In this document: positions 1 through 7,090 of the stretch, one piece after another | How positions within the stretch are numbered: position 1 is the stretch's first letter | Layout: each line of letters starts with the position of its first letter | From: Acidimicrobiales bacterium | GTDB lineage: Bacteria; Actinomycetota; Acidimicrobiia; Acidimicrobiales; AC-9 | Direction of reading: 5' to 3' | Assembly (NCBI GenBank): GCA_036491125.1 | Contig: DASXCO010000109.1 | Coordinates: 1-41,255 of the forward strand | DNA: 41,255 nucleotides | Program-made: the position numbers and the translations under genes | Notes under the pieces: generated by a model | What the model was told of the DNA's origin: nothing | The model's database searches: none | The model's input: only the letters and a program-made list of their open reading frames with translations

Positions 1-630
1 GGAGGCCAGCTCGACCAGGGCGTCGGCGCAGCGGGACTCGTAGGGCTCGTAGAGCCTGGTCACCGGGTCGGGCCCGGCGGCGGTGGCCAGGCTGCCGATG
101 GCGGTGGCCACCACCGCCCCCTCGGCGTCGGCCAGGCGGCCGGAGATGCGAAGGACACCGCCCTCTTCGTCCCACCACAACCGCAGGGCCCGGCGGCGGT
201 GGGCCTCGTTGGTCTCCTCGGTGCCCACCGGCCTCGCTCGCCGGGCGGCCGCCTCCAGCTGGGCCGCCGAGCATCCCCTCGCCCGCTCGGCCACCGCCGC
301 CTCGGTCTCGGGGCCGGCCAGCTTGGTGGCCGGGGCCAGCTGGTCGAAGCACAGCCGCCCCTCCCCGAAGGCCGTGGCCAGGGTGGGCAGCTCCTCCAAG
401 GACCGGGCCACCCGCACCCACTCCCGAGCCTGGCGGTGGGACAGGCCCAGGCGGGCCACCAGCCAGTCAGCCATGGAGGTGGCGCCGTCCTCGCGCCAGT
501 CCTCACGGCGGTCGTAGTCGGCCACCAGCGCCAGCAGCTGGGCGTGGGTGGCGCTCATGAGGCCGTGCAGCTGATCGATGGCGTCGGCCCGCTCCGCCGT
601 CGAGCAGCCCTCCAGCGCTCCAACATCCAT
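1..630 (-). CDS. DUF222-domain protein (HNH endonuclease family), 3' end outside window
   Basis: The minus strand is open from an ATG at 630 to the window edge, giving 210 codons without a stop. The translation begins MDVGALEGCSTAERADAI and carries the DUF222 pattern of a helical N-terminal region (HAQLLALVADYDRR, then MADWLVARLGLSHRQAREWV) followed by FDQLAPATKLAGPETEAAV. Such proteins usually end in an HNH nuclease domain, which would lie beyond base 1 and is not visible. They occur in many copies in actinobacterial genomes; their role is unclear. An in-frame TGA at 658-660 limits the start to the ATG at 630 or a GTG at 636. A TACAAT box at 639-644 lies 8 bases upstream, favouring leaderless initiation at the ATG. 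The stretch 631-739 holds no other gene. Confidence 0.8.
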   Translation of the reverse strand, partial: MDVGALEGCSTAERADAIDQLHGLMSATHAQLLALVADYDRREDWREDGATSMADWLVARLGLSHRQAREWVRVARSLEELPTLATAFGEGRLCFDQLAPATKLAGPETEAAVAERARGCSAAQLEAAARRARPVGTEETNEAHRRRALRLWWDEEGGVLRISGRLADAEGAVVATAIGSLATAAGPDPVTRLYEPYESRCADALVELAS

Positions 631-638
631 GAGCACCG

Positions 639-644
639 ATTGTA
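639..644 (-). promoter_or_regulatory. -10 box (TACAAT) of the DUF222 gene
   Basis: TACAAT on the minus strand ends 8 bases before the ATG at 630, the spacing of a leaderless transcript. TTGCCT 15 bases upstream is a weak -35 candidate. Confidence 0.45.
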
Positions 645-739
645 CGGAAAGGGTGTATCAGGCAACGAGAGTCGGCCAGCGTCGTCCGAGCTCCTGGCAT
701 TCCTGTTCGAAGGACAGTCCTGAGCCTCGGCCGTACGCG

Positions 740-1033
740 TTACCGCCGGCGAAGGTCGACCCGACCACGCGTGACGCGCACGCCCTCAGCGCGCAACAGG
801 CGGGCGTGGCGCCCCTCGTGACCCGGCACGAGGCGTCCAGTCGAGGTGACCACCCGCCACCACGGCAGATCACCAGCCCCGTCGGTGCCGAGCAGTCTCC
901 CGACCGCACGTGCCGAACCGGGAGCACCGACCTCGGCCGCAACCTCCCCGTAGGTCACGACCTCGCCTGGTTCCAGGCCGGCGATCACCGCGCGCGCCCG
1001 CTCGGAAAAAGTTTGCTCACCCCTGTCGCTCAG
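740..1033 (-). CDS. Alkyltransferase-like protein (ATL), probable CTG start
   Basis: A 97-residue protein of the O6-alkylguanine-DNA alkyltransferase-like family, which binds alkylated guanine without repairing it directly and passes it to nucleotide excision repair. The sequence shows the HTH segment VVTYGEVAAEVG, the arginine-finger region GSARAVGRLL, and LPWWRVV in place of the PCHRV active site of true alkyltransferases, so the acceptor Cys is a Trp. No ATG, GTG or TTG lies in a plausible in-frame position: the nearest upstream is deep in the preceding gene and the first downstream GTG (988) removes the first helix. A CTG at 1031-1033 overlaps the TGA stop of the upstream gene as CTGA, and AGGA lies 7 bases before it. 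Family assignment is firm; the start is inferred. A sequencing frameshift is the alternative explanation. Confidence 0.85.
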   Translation of the reverse strand: MSDRGEQTFSERARAVIAGLEPGEVVTYGEVAAEVGAPGSARAVGRLLGTDGAGDLPWWRVVTSTGRLVPGHEGRHARLLRAEGVRVTRGRVDLRRR

Positions 1034-3132
1034 CGCAGCATCCTGTCCAGCCGGAGGGGCAGGTCGCGCACCCGGATCCCGGTGGCGTGGTGAGCGGCGT
1101 TGGCGATGGCGGCTGCTGTGCCCACGATGCCGATCTCGCCAATTCCCTTCACCCCGATGGGGCCCAGCTCGGGCTCCTCCTCGTCGACCCAGCTCGCCTC
1201 GATGTCCATCACGTCGGCGCAAGCCGCCACGTGGTAGCTGGCCAGGTCGTGGTTCGGGAAATCGCCGAACTCGGGGTCGAGGACGCTTTCCTCGTGCAGG
1301 GCCATGGAGAGCCCCATCGTCATGCCACCGATGAGCTGCGAACGTGCGGTCGTGGCATTGACGATGCGTCCGGCGGCGAACACGCCGAGCAGGCGAGGAA
1401 CGCGCACCTCACCCGTATCAGTGTCCACCCGCACCTCAGCGAACTGCGCCCCGAACGCAAAGCGGGCCGAGCTCGGGAGAGCGGCGATGTCCGCCTCGGT
1501 GCTCGCCTCCGCCGACAGCCCGCCCACCGGCACCGTGCCGCCGTGGTCATGCTCGATGCGCTCCCGGAGGGCACGACAGGCGTTGACGACGGCCCACGTC
1601 CATGACGTGGTGCCCATCGAGCCGCCGGCGATCATGGCATCCGGCAGCGAACTGTCGCCGATACGCATCTCGACAGCGTCGGTTGGGACCCCAAGCGACT
1701 CGGCTGCGATGAGCAGCAACGCGGTCCGCGCCCCGGTGCCGATGTCGACGGCCGCGATCGACACCTCGAAACGGCCCGAGTCGTCGACGGTGACGCGGGC
1801 CGTCGACGGTAGGGCTCGCGCTGGGTAGGTGGACGACGCCACGCCCGTTCCGACCAGCCAGACGCCGTCGCGCCGCACGCCCGGCGTCGGATCCCGGCGC
1901 TCCCAGCCGAACCGGGCTGCCCCCTCGCGCAGGCACGCCACCAGGTTGCGGCTCGAGAAGGGCTGGCCGGTCTCCGGATCGGCGATGGGTTCGTTTCGAA
2001 TGCGCAGCTCGACCGGATCGAGGTCGCAGGCCTGGGCGAGCTCGTCCATGGCCGACTCGAGCGCGAACATGCCCGGGCACTCCCCCGGCGCCCGCATCCA
2101 CGACGGCGTCGGGACATCGAGCCGCGCCAGCCGGTGCGTCGTGCGCCGATGTGGTGCGGCGTACATGTGACGGGTGGCGACTGCGGTCTGCTCGGCGAAC
2201 TCCTTGATCGTCGAGCTCTGCTCGACGACGTCATGGCCGATGGCGACCAGGTGGCCGTCCTTGTCGGCGCCCAGCTGCACGCGCTGGATCGAGGGGCAGC
2301 GGTGGCCGACGACAGAGAACATCTGCTGGCGGGTAAGGGCGCACTTGACCGGGCGGTGCACGACTCTCGCTGCCATGGCCGCCAGGACGACGTTGGGGCG
2401 GGCGAAGCCCTTCGATCCGAAGCCCCCGCCGACATGCTCCGAGACGACGCGGACCTGCACGGGATCGAGGTTGAACAAGCGGGCGATGGTCGGCTTGACG
2501 CGGGGCGGTCCCTGGCTGGAGTCGATCAGCGTCAGCTGGTCACCGTCCCAGGCCGCGATCGTCGCGTGGGGCTCCATCGGGTTGTTGTGCTCAGCCGGCG
2601 TTCGGTAGGTCTGGTCGACTCGCACCGCCGCGCTCGAGAGCCCGACGTCGAGATCACCGACCACCGTGTCGGTCTCGAACCGCGGGTTGACGTAGTCCGG
2701 CGCGTACAGGCCGGGGTGATCCGGGGTCAGGGTGACGTCATGGCTCGCGGCCGCGTAGTCGATCGTCATGCGCTCGGCGGCGTGGCGTGCGACCTCGAGG
2801 CTCGTCGCCACGACGGCAGCCACGAGCTGACCGCGGTAGGCAACCGAGCTCGACTGGAACAGCGCCAGCTCGGCGTCATCGGTCGACGCCAGGCGTGGCG
2901 CGTTGTCCGGTGTGATGACCGCCAGCACGCCGGGAAGGCCGAGCGCGGTGTCCGCCGCGATGGAGCGAATCTCCCCCTTGGCGATCGTCGAGGCGACCGG
3001 CCAGGCGTAGGCGATGTCGTCGAGGGGATGTTCGAACGCGTAGCGGGCTCTGCCGGTCACCTTGTCCGGTGCTTCCACCCGGCTGCGGGCCACACCGGTC
3101 GATCGCCTGATCGGCTCGGTGAGGACAGTCAC
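1030..3132 (-). CDS. Aldehyde oxidoreductase, molybdenum-binding subunit (PaoC/YagR type)
   Basis: A 700-residue large subunit of the xanthine dehydrogenase/aldehyde oxidase family, which would bind molybdopterin cofactor and carry out substrate hydroxylation. It begins VTVLTEPIRRSTGVARSRVEAP (the family start RVDAPxKVTGxAxYA follows) and contains GGGFGSKGFARPNVV and the C-terminal KGIGEIG motif, whose Glu (near residue 666) is the expected catalytic base. The length matches PaoC (about 730) rather than XdhA-type enzymes (about 770-800). The GTG start overlaps the upstream FAD gene's stop as GTGA, so translation is probably coupled. Longer upstream reading is ruled out because it lies inside that gene. 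Substrate is unknown; aromatic or aliphatic aldehydes are likely from the family. Confidence 0.9.
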   Translation of the reverse strand: MTVLTEPIRRSTGVARSRVEAPDKVTGRARYAFEHPLDDIAYAWPVASTIAKGEIRSIAADTALGLPGVLAVITPDNAPRLASTDDAELALFQSSSVAYRGQLVAAVVATSLEVARHAAERMTIDYAAASHDVTLTPDHPGLYAPDYVNPRFETDTVVGDLDVGLSSAAVRVDQTYRTPAEHNNPMEPHATIAAWDGDQLTLIDSSQGPPRVKPTIARLFNLDPVQVRVVSEHVGGGFGSKGFARPNVVLAAMAARVVHRPVKCALTRQQMFSVVGHRCPSIQRVQLGADKDGHLVAIGHDVVEQSSTIKEFAEQTAVATRHMYAAPHRRTTHRLARLDVPTPSWMRAPGECPGMFALESAMDELAQACDLDPVELRIRNEPIADPETGQPFSSRNLVACLREGAARFGWERRDPTPGVRRDGVWLVGTGVASSTYPARALPSTARVTVDDSGRFEVSIAAVDIGTGARTALLLIAAESLGVPTDAVEMRIGDSSLPDAMIAGGSMGTTSWTWAVVNACRALRERIEHDHGGTVPVGGLSAEASTEADIAALPSSARFAFGAQFAEVRVDTDTGEVRVPRLLGVFAAGRIVNATTARSQLIGGMTMGLSMALHEESVLDPEFGDFPNHDLASYHVAACADVMDIEASWVDEEEPELGPIGVKGIGEIGIVGTAAAIANAAHHATGIRVRDLPLRLDRMLR

Positions 3133-4115
3133 GGGCCGAGCCCCGCGAGGTCGGAGAGCGAGCGCGTGATCACGTTGCTCATCAGCGGGACTTTGAACCC
3201 GTTGTCCCGGCGTGGTCGGGCGTCGGCCAGCTCCGCCTCGGCTGCGCGCCGGAAGCTCGCTTCGGTCGCCGGCTGGCCCCGGAGGGCGTCTTCTGCCCGG
3301 TGGGCGCGCCACGGCACCGGAGCGACGGCGCCGAGGGCCATGCGCACGTCACGCACCACGCCCTCATGCACGTCGAGGGCGGCGGCCACCGAGGCGACCG
3401 CGAAGGCATACGACGCCCGGTCCCGGACCTTGCGGTAGGTCGACCGCCTGCTGAAGCCGAGGGGCGGAATCTCGACCGCGGTGATCAGCGAGCCCCGAGG
3501 CAGCGTCGTGTCCCGATGGGGCTCGTCACCGGGCAGCCGGTACAACTCGCCGATCGGTACGGCGCGGGGTCCTCCGCTGTCCTCGAGATGGACGATGGCG
3601 TCGAGGGCGACCAGGGCGACCGCCATGTCGGAGGCGTGGGTGGCGATGCACGATGGAGACCCACCCAGGATGGCGAGATTGCGGTGATCGCCCTCCATCG
3701 CTGGACACCCCGACCCCGGCATTCGCTTGTTGCACGGCTTGCTGACGTCCTGGAAGTACAGACAGCGGGTGCGCTGGAGGAGATTGCCGCCCACGGTGGC
3801 CACATTGCGCAGCTGGCCCGAAGCACCCGCCAGCACGGCCCTGGCGAGCACCGGCAGCTGGCGTCGGATCACGAGGTCGGCGACGAGGTCACTGTTGCGG
3901 ACGCCGGCGCCGATTCGGACGCCTCCATCAGTCGTCTCGATGCGGTCGAGCGGCAGGCGGGTGATGTCGACCAGGAGCTCGGGCGCCTCGACGCCGAGCT
4001 TCATCAGGTCGACGAGGTTGGTGCCGCCAGCGAGGAACGCGGCCGGCGAGGAGCCACTGACCGTCGCGATGGCTCCCGCCGTGTCGGCGGCCCGCTCGTA
4101 GGCAAACCGTCTCAT
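3129..4115 (-). CDS. Aldehyde oxidoreductase, FAD-binding subunit (PaoB/YagS type)
   Basis: A 328-residue FAD-binding subunit that carries electrons between the 2Fe-2S protein and FAD. The FAD motif AGGTNLVDLMK is at residues 29-39 and the second at VATVGGNLLQRTRC (105-118). Cysteines at 118, 128, 137 and 156 form the extra 4Fe-4S cluster pattern of PaoB-like subunits (the segment CNKRMPGSGCPA is typical), which XdhB-type subunits lack. The start is the ATG at 4115, whose last bases overlap the upstream TGA as ATGA. It is the middle gene of a three-subunit operon. Confidence 0.92.
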   Translation of the reverse strand: MRRFAYERAADTAGAIATVSGSSPAAFLAGGTNLVDLMKLGVEAPELLVDITRLPLDRIETTDGGVRIGAGVRNSDLVADLVIRRQLPVLARAVLAGASGQLRNVATVGGNLLQRTRCLYFQDVSKPCNKRMPGSGCPAMEGDHRNLAILGGSPSCIATHASDMAVALVALDAIVHLEDSGGPRAVPIGELYRLPGDEPHRDTTLPRGSLITAVEIPPLGFSRRSTYRKVRDRASYAFAVASVAAALDVHEGVVRDVRMALGAVAPVPWRAHRAEDALRGQPATEASFRRAAEAELADARPRRDNGFKVPLMSNVITRSLSDLAGLGP

Positions 4116-4633
4116 CGGGCGTTGTCGAGGATCGCAGGAACGATGTTGGCGTAGGCACCGCAGCGGCAGAAGTTGCCGCTCATGCGCTCCCGTACCTCGT
4201 TGGCATCGACCGTGATGCTCTGGCTGCCTAGGTCCTCGGTAGCGGCGCTCGGCCAGCCCGCTCCGACCTCGGCCAGCATGCCCACCGCCGAGCAGATCTG
4301 GCCAGGCGTGCAGTACCCACACTGGAGGGCGTCGCGGTCGACGAAGGACGACTGCACCGGGTGCATCCCGACATCAGCGCCGAGCCCCTCGATGGTGGTG
4401 ATGTCGGCCCCCTCCATCGCCACGGCGAAGAGCAGGCAGCTGTTGGCCCTTCGACCATCGACGAGCACGGTGCAGGCCCCGCATTGTCCGTGATCGCAGC
4501 CCTTCTTCGATCCGACGAGATCGAGGTGCTCCCGCAGGACGTCGAGCAGCGTCGTCCGGTTGTCGATCGACAGCTCCCGGCTCTGGCCGTTCACCCGCAG
4601 GCTGATCCGGCTCACCGTCTGGACGTCGCTCAT
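4112..4633 (-). CDS. Aldehyde oxidoreductase, 2Fe-2S subunit (PaoA/YagT type)
   Basis: A 173-residue electron-transfer subunit with two [2Fe-2S] clusters. The N-terminal plant-type ferredoxin motif CDHGQCGACTV, the fourth Cys in RRANSCLLF, and the C-terminal CGYCTPGQ with GNFCRCGAY are all present. No Tat signal is visible, unlike E. coli PaoA, so the complex is probably cytoplasmic. The start is placed at the ATG at 4633 (MSDVQTVSRISLRVNGQ), where homologous sequence begins. A GTG at 4672 in the same frame is an alternative, supported by a TATAGC box 5 bases upstream that would make it leaderless. It is the first gene of the operon and diverges from a methyltransferase gene. Confidence 0.9.
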   Translation of the reverse strand: MSDVQTVSRISLRVNGQSRELSIDNRTTLLDVLREHLDLVGSKKGCDHGQCGACTVLVDGRRANSCLLFAVAMEGADITTIEGLGADVGMHPVQSSFVDRDALQCGYCTPGQICSAVGMLAEVGAGWPSAATEDLGSQSITVDANEVRERMSGNFCRCGAYANIVPAILDNAR

Positions 4634-4677
4634 GTCCGCAGCCGCCCCCGATCCGTGGTCAGCCTGCGCCACCCGAA

Positions 4678-4704
4678 GCTATACCAGGGGCGCAAGACTG
4701 GTAT
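4678..4704. promoter_or_regulatory. Divergent promoter region with inverted repeat (possible operator)
   Basis: Between the aldehyde oxidoreductase operon and the methyltransferase gene there is a perfect 7-bp inverted repeat, ATACCAG (4681-4687) and CTGGTAT (4698-4704), separated by 10 bases. Its left arm overlaps a minus-strand TATAGC box (4678-4683). A dyad on a -10 box suits a repressor site for the operon, but no regulator gene is adjacent. Confidence 0.4.
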
Positions 4705-4744
4705 CCAGACTTGTTACTGCTACCGGCTCGTCGAACGGGGGACC

Positions 4745-5380
4745 GTGACAGAGAGCAACGACCACTCCCAGGAGACCCCACATCCACCGCGAGCCGAGGA
4801 CTTCGACGCCATGTACGCCGGCACCCCGCCGTGGGACATCGGTCGGCCTCAGCCCGCCTTCCTCCAGTTGGCGGAGGCCGGCGAGCTCAAAGGGCGGCTG
4901 CTCGATGTCGGCTGCGGCACGGGCGAGCACGCGCTGATGGCTGCGGGTCTGGGGCTGCCAGCCACCGGCATCGACGCCGCCCCGAGCGCCATCGCCCTCG
5001 CCGAGGGCAAGGCCCGCGACCGGCAGCTGACTGCCCGCTTTCTCGTGGGCGATGCCCTGGAGCTGGGCGCCGTGGGCGAGCAGTTCGACACCGTGCTCGA
5101 CTGCGGGCTGTTCCACATCTTCGACGACGATGACCGTTCCCGGTTCATCGACAGCCTTCGCGCCGCGATTCCCGCGGGTGGCTGCTACTTCATGCTGTGC
5201 TTCAGCGATCGGCAGCCGGGTGAGTGGGGCCCCCGACGGGTGACCGAGGACGAGATCAGGTCCAGCTTCGCCGCTGGATGGACCGTTGACGGCATCGAGC
5301 CGACGAGGATCGACATCACCATCGACCCCGAGGGCGCCCAGGCCTGGCTCGTCGCCCTCACCCGGCGGGTAAGGTCGTGA
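4745..5380 (+). CDS. Class I SAM-dependent methyltransferase
   Basis: A 211-residue methyltransferase. Motif I is LLDVGCGTGEHALMAAG, motif II is GIDAAPSAI, and the acidic-loop region DTVLDCGLFHIFDD follows. The N-terminal stretch MYAGTPPWDIGRPQPAF is typical of small-molecule methyltransferases related to thiopurine methyltransferase and TehB. The substrate cannot be read from the sequence. The start is a GTG (VTESNDHSQE) preceded by GGGGG at a suitable distance. It diverges from the aldehyde oxidoreductase operon. Confidence 0.85.
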   Translation: MTESNDHSQETPHPPRAEDFDAMYAGTPPWDIGRPQPAFLQLAEAGELKGRLLDVGCGTGEHALMAAGLGLPATGIDAAPSAIALAEGKARDRQLTARFLVGDALELGAVGEQFDTVLDCGLFHIFDDDDRSRFIDSLRAAIPAGGCYFMLCFSDRQPGEWGPRRVTEDEIRSSFAAGWTVDGIEPTRIDITIDPEGAQAWLVALTRRVRS

Positions 5381-5415
5381 GCAGCACCAACCAGGCGTGG
5401 GAGGACTGAGGACCG

Positions 5416-5976
5416 ATGGCGACCACGGGCGTACGAGCCTCGTTCAAGAGCTTCGACCAGTCCACCAAGGAGGACTGGACGGCGATCATGCCCCAGCTCC
5501 AGGTGACCCAGAGCATGGTCGCCGATCGTGTCCTCGAGCAGCTGGGCTACCTCCGCAACGACTACGGCGGGTTCCCCGTGGATCGGCTCGAGCACTCGCT
5601 GCAGACAGCGACCAGAGCCGAGCGAGACGGCCGTGACGACGAGTACCTCGTGTGCGCGCTGGTCCACGACATCGGCGACACCCTGGCCCCCTTCAACCAT
5701 CCCACCATCGCCGCCGGCATCCTGGAGCCCTTCGTGTCCAAGGCAAACCACTGGATGGTCGCCCACCACGGGATCTTCCAGGGCTACTACTTCTGGCAGC
5801 ACATCGGGCTGGACCAGAATGCCCGGGACGCCTACCGGGAGTCGCCGTTCTTCGACTACACGGCTGAGTTCTGCGCCAACTACGACCAGGTGGCCTTCGA
5901 CAGCGACTACAAGAGCGAGCCGTTGGAGCACTACGAGCCCCTCATCCGCGCCTTCTTCGGGGCCACCACGGGGTAG
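5416..5976 (+). CDS. HD-domain protein, possibly a diiron oxygenase relative
   Basis: A 186-residue protein with an HD metal-binding fold: H60 (in RLEHSLQTA), H84-D85 (ALVHDIGD), H117/H118 (VAHHG) and a later D157 (NYDQVAFD). The preceding Tyr/acidic segment NDYGGFPVDRLEH and the 24-residue gap between H60 and H84 resemble HD-type mixed-valent diiron oxygenases such as PhnZ and myo-inositol oxygenase more than phosphohydrolases, though one PhnZ metal ligand position holds D88 rather than His. The start is an ATG after GGAGGACTGAGGACCG. It lies 35 bases after the methyltransferase and may be co-transcribed with it. Metal-dependent function is likely; the reaction is unknown. Confidence 0.75.
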   Translation: MATTGVRASFKSFDQSTKEDWTAIMPQLQVTQSMVADRVLEQLGYLRNDYGGFPVDRLEHSLQTATRAERDGRDDEYLVCALVHDIGDTLAPFNHPTIAAGILEPFVSKANHWMVAHHGIFQGYYFWQHIGLDQNARDAYRESPFFDYTAEFCANYDQVAFDSDYKSEPLEHYEPLIRAFFGATTG

Positions 5977-6031
5977 CGCACCGCGTCGCCCACCGGCCGG
6001 CGCCAGGTGGCTGAACCGGCACAAAATGGAC

Positions 6032-6037
6032 GATACT
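6032..6037 (+). promoter_or_regulatory. -10 box (GATACT) of the cyclase-domain gene
   Basis: GATACT ends 7 bases before the GTG at 6045, fitting a leaderless transcript. The same box precedes the DUF1707 gene that starts at 32978. Confidence 0.5.
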
Positions 6038-6044
6038 GGCGGGC

Positions 6045-7043
6045 GTGGCAACCGAGGCCCTGGGGAGCCTGGCGTCCGCTGGGGACCGCGAGCGGGCGAT
6101 CGAGCGCTTGCGCGCCGCCGCCGGCCAGCTGGGACTGGAGGAGCTGGAGCAGCGTCTCGACACTGCCGTCCGGGCCCGCACGATCGGCGAGCTGGCCGGG
6201 CTGGTCTGGGACCTCGAGCCGGCGGCCAGCAGTGAACCCCAGCCCGCCGGTGTACGCCAGAACGTCGGGTTCCGACTCCATGCCGCCGCCTACTGGCTGA
6301 CGAACGGCCTCCTGGTCGGGACGTGGGCCCTGACGGGACACGGTTTCTTCTGGCCCTTCTTTCCCGCCGCCGGCTGGGGCATTGCGTTGGGCCTCCATGC
6401 CGTCTGTGTGCGCTCGGCGCAGGAGCGCCGTGGACGTCCAAGACCAGAGCACCGTGTGTGGTCATTACCGCCCGCGACCGTCGGGCCGCCGCCCACAACC
6501 GTCGGGCCGCCGCGCACCAACGGGCCCTCGCCCAAGCCGACGCGCCGCCAGGTGGTCGCCATGTTCATCGACGTCGTCGACTCCACTCGCTTGACGGAGG
6601 TGGTCGGCGACGAGGAATGGAGCCGGATCCGCTCGCGCTGTCGGACCCTGCTGCGCAGCTGCTATGCGACCAATGGCGGCGCCGAGGTAAGCGCCCAGGG
6701 CGACGGCTTCCTGGCTCGGTTCGGGTCGTCCTGCGACGCCGTGCGCTGCGGGATCGAGGTCCAGCGGCGCCTGCGGGACCAGCGTGAGGACACCGGTTTC
6801 GCCCCTGGCGTGCGCATCGGTCTGCACGCCGGCGAGGCGGTGGAGGAGACGGGGGACCTGCTGGGGACGGTCATCAACATGGCCGCCCGGGTCACGACGG
6901 AGGCCCAGCCGGCCGAGGTGCTCATCACCGAGGCCGTCGCCGACCAGCTCGACGGCCGATTCGAGCTGGAGGACCGGGGCCTGCGGACCCTCAAGGGTCT
7001 CTCCCGGCCGCGGCACCTGGTGGCCGTGCGCTGGGCGGACTGA
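6045..7043 (+). CDS. DUF1707-2TM protein fused to a class III nucleotide cyclase domain
   Basis: A 332-residue protein in three parts. Residues 13-57 (GDRERAIERL, then LEELEQRLDTAVRARTIGEL) are a DUF1707/SHOCT-like helical module. Residues 74-122 are a 2TM region containing GHGFFWPFFPAAGWGI. After a Pro-rich linker with a TVGPP repeat, residues 169-332 form an adenylate/guanylate cyclase domain: metal Asp176 (FIDVVDST) and Asp220 (QGDGFLARF), with N278 and R282 in INMAARV, so it looks catalytically competent. The cyclase would face the cytoplasm on a membrane anchor. The GTG start sits 7 bases after a GATACT box. The nucleotide product cannot be told with confidence. Confidence 0.85.
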   Translation: MATEALGSLASAGDRERAIERLRAAAGQLGLEELEQRLDTAVRARTIGELAGLVWDLEPAASSEPQPAGVRQNVGFRLHAAAYWLTNGLLVGTWALTGHGFFWPFFPAAGWGIALGLHAVCVRSAQERRGRPRPEHRVWSLPPATVGPPPTTVGPPRTNGPSPKPTRRQVVAMFIDVVDSTRLTEVVGDEEWSRIRSRCRTLLRSCYATNGGAEVSAQGDGFLARFGSSCDAVRCGIEVQRRLRDQREDTGFAPGVRIGLHAGEAVEETGDLLGTVINMAARVTTEAQPAEVLITEAVADQLDGRFELEDRGLRTLKGLSRPRHLVAVRWAD

Positions 7044-7078
7044 GCCGGCGGTCGTGGTGGAGTCGGGCCCGGGGCGCG

Positions 7079-7084
7079 TAGGCT
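7079..7084 (+). promoter_or_regulatory. -10 box (TAGGCT) of the ParA-like gene
   Basis: TAGGCT ends 6 bases before the GTG at 7091, typical of leaderless actinobacterial genes. Confidence 0.5.
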
Positions 7085-7090
7085 CAGCCC

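Noticed and set aside
83-723. Plus-strand open frames opposite the DUF222 gene
   Set aside because: Their translations are low-complexity Ala/Arg/Ser/Pro sequence, while the minus frame has a clear DUF222 pattern.
3133-3312. N-terminal extension of the molybdenum subunit
   Set aside because: It lies inside the FAD subunit gene; the GTG at 3132 in a GTGA overlap begins the homologous sequence.
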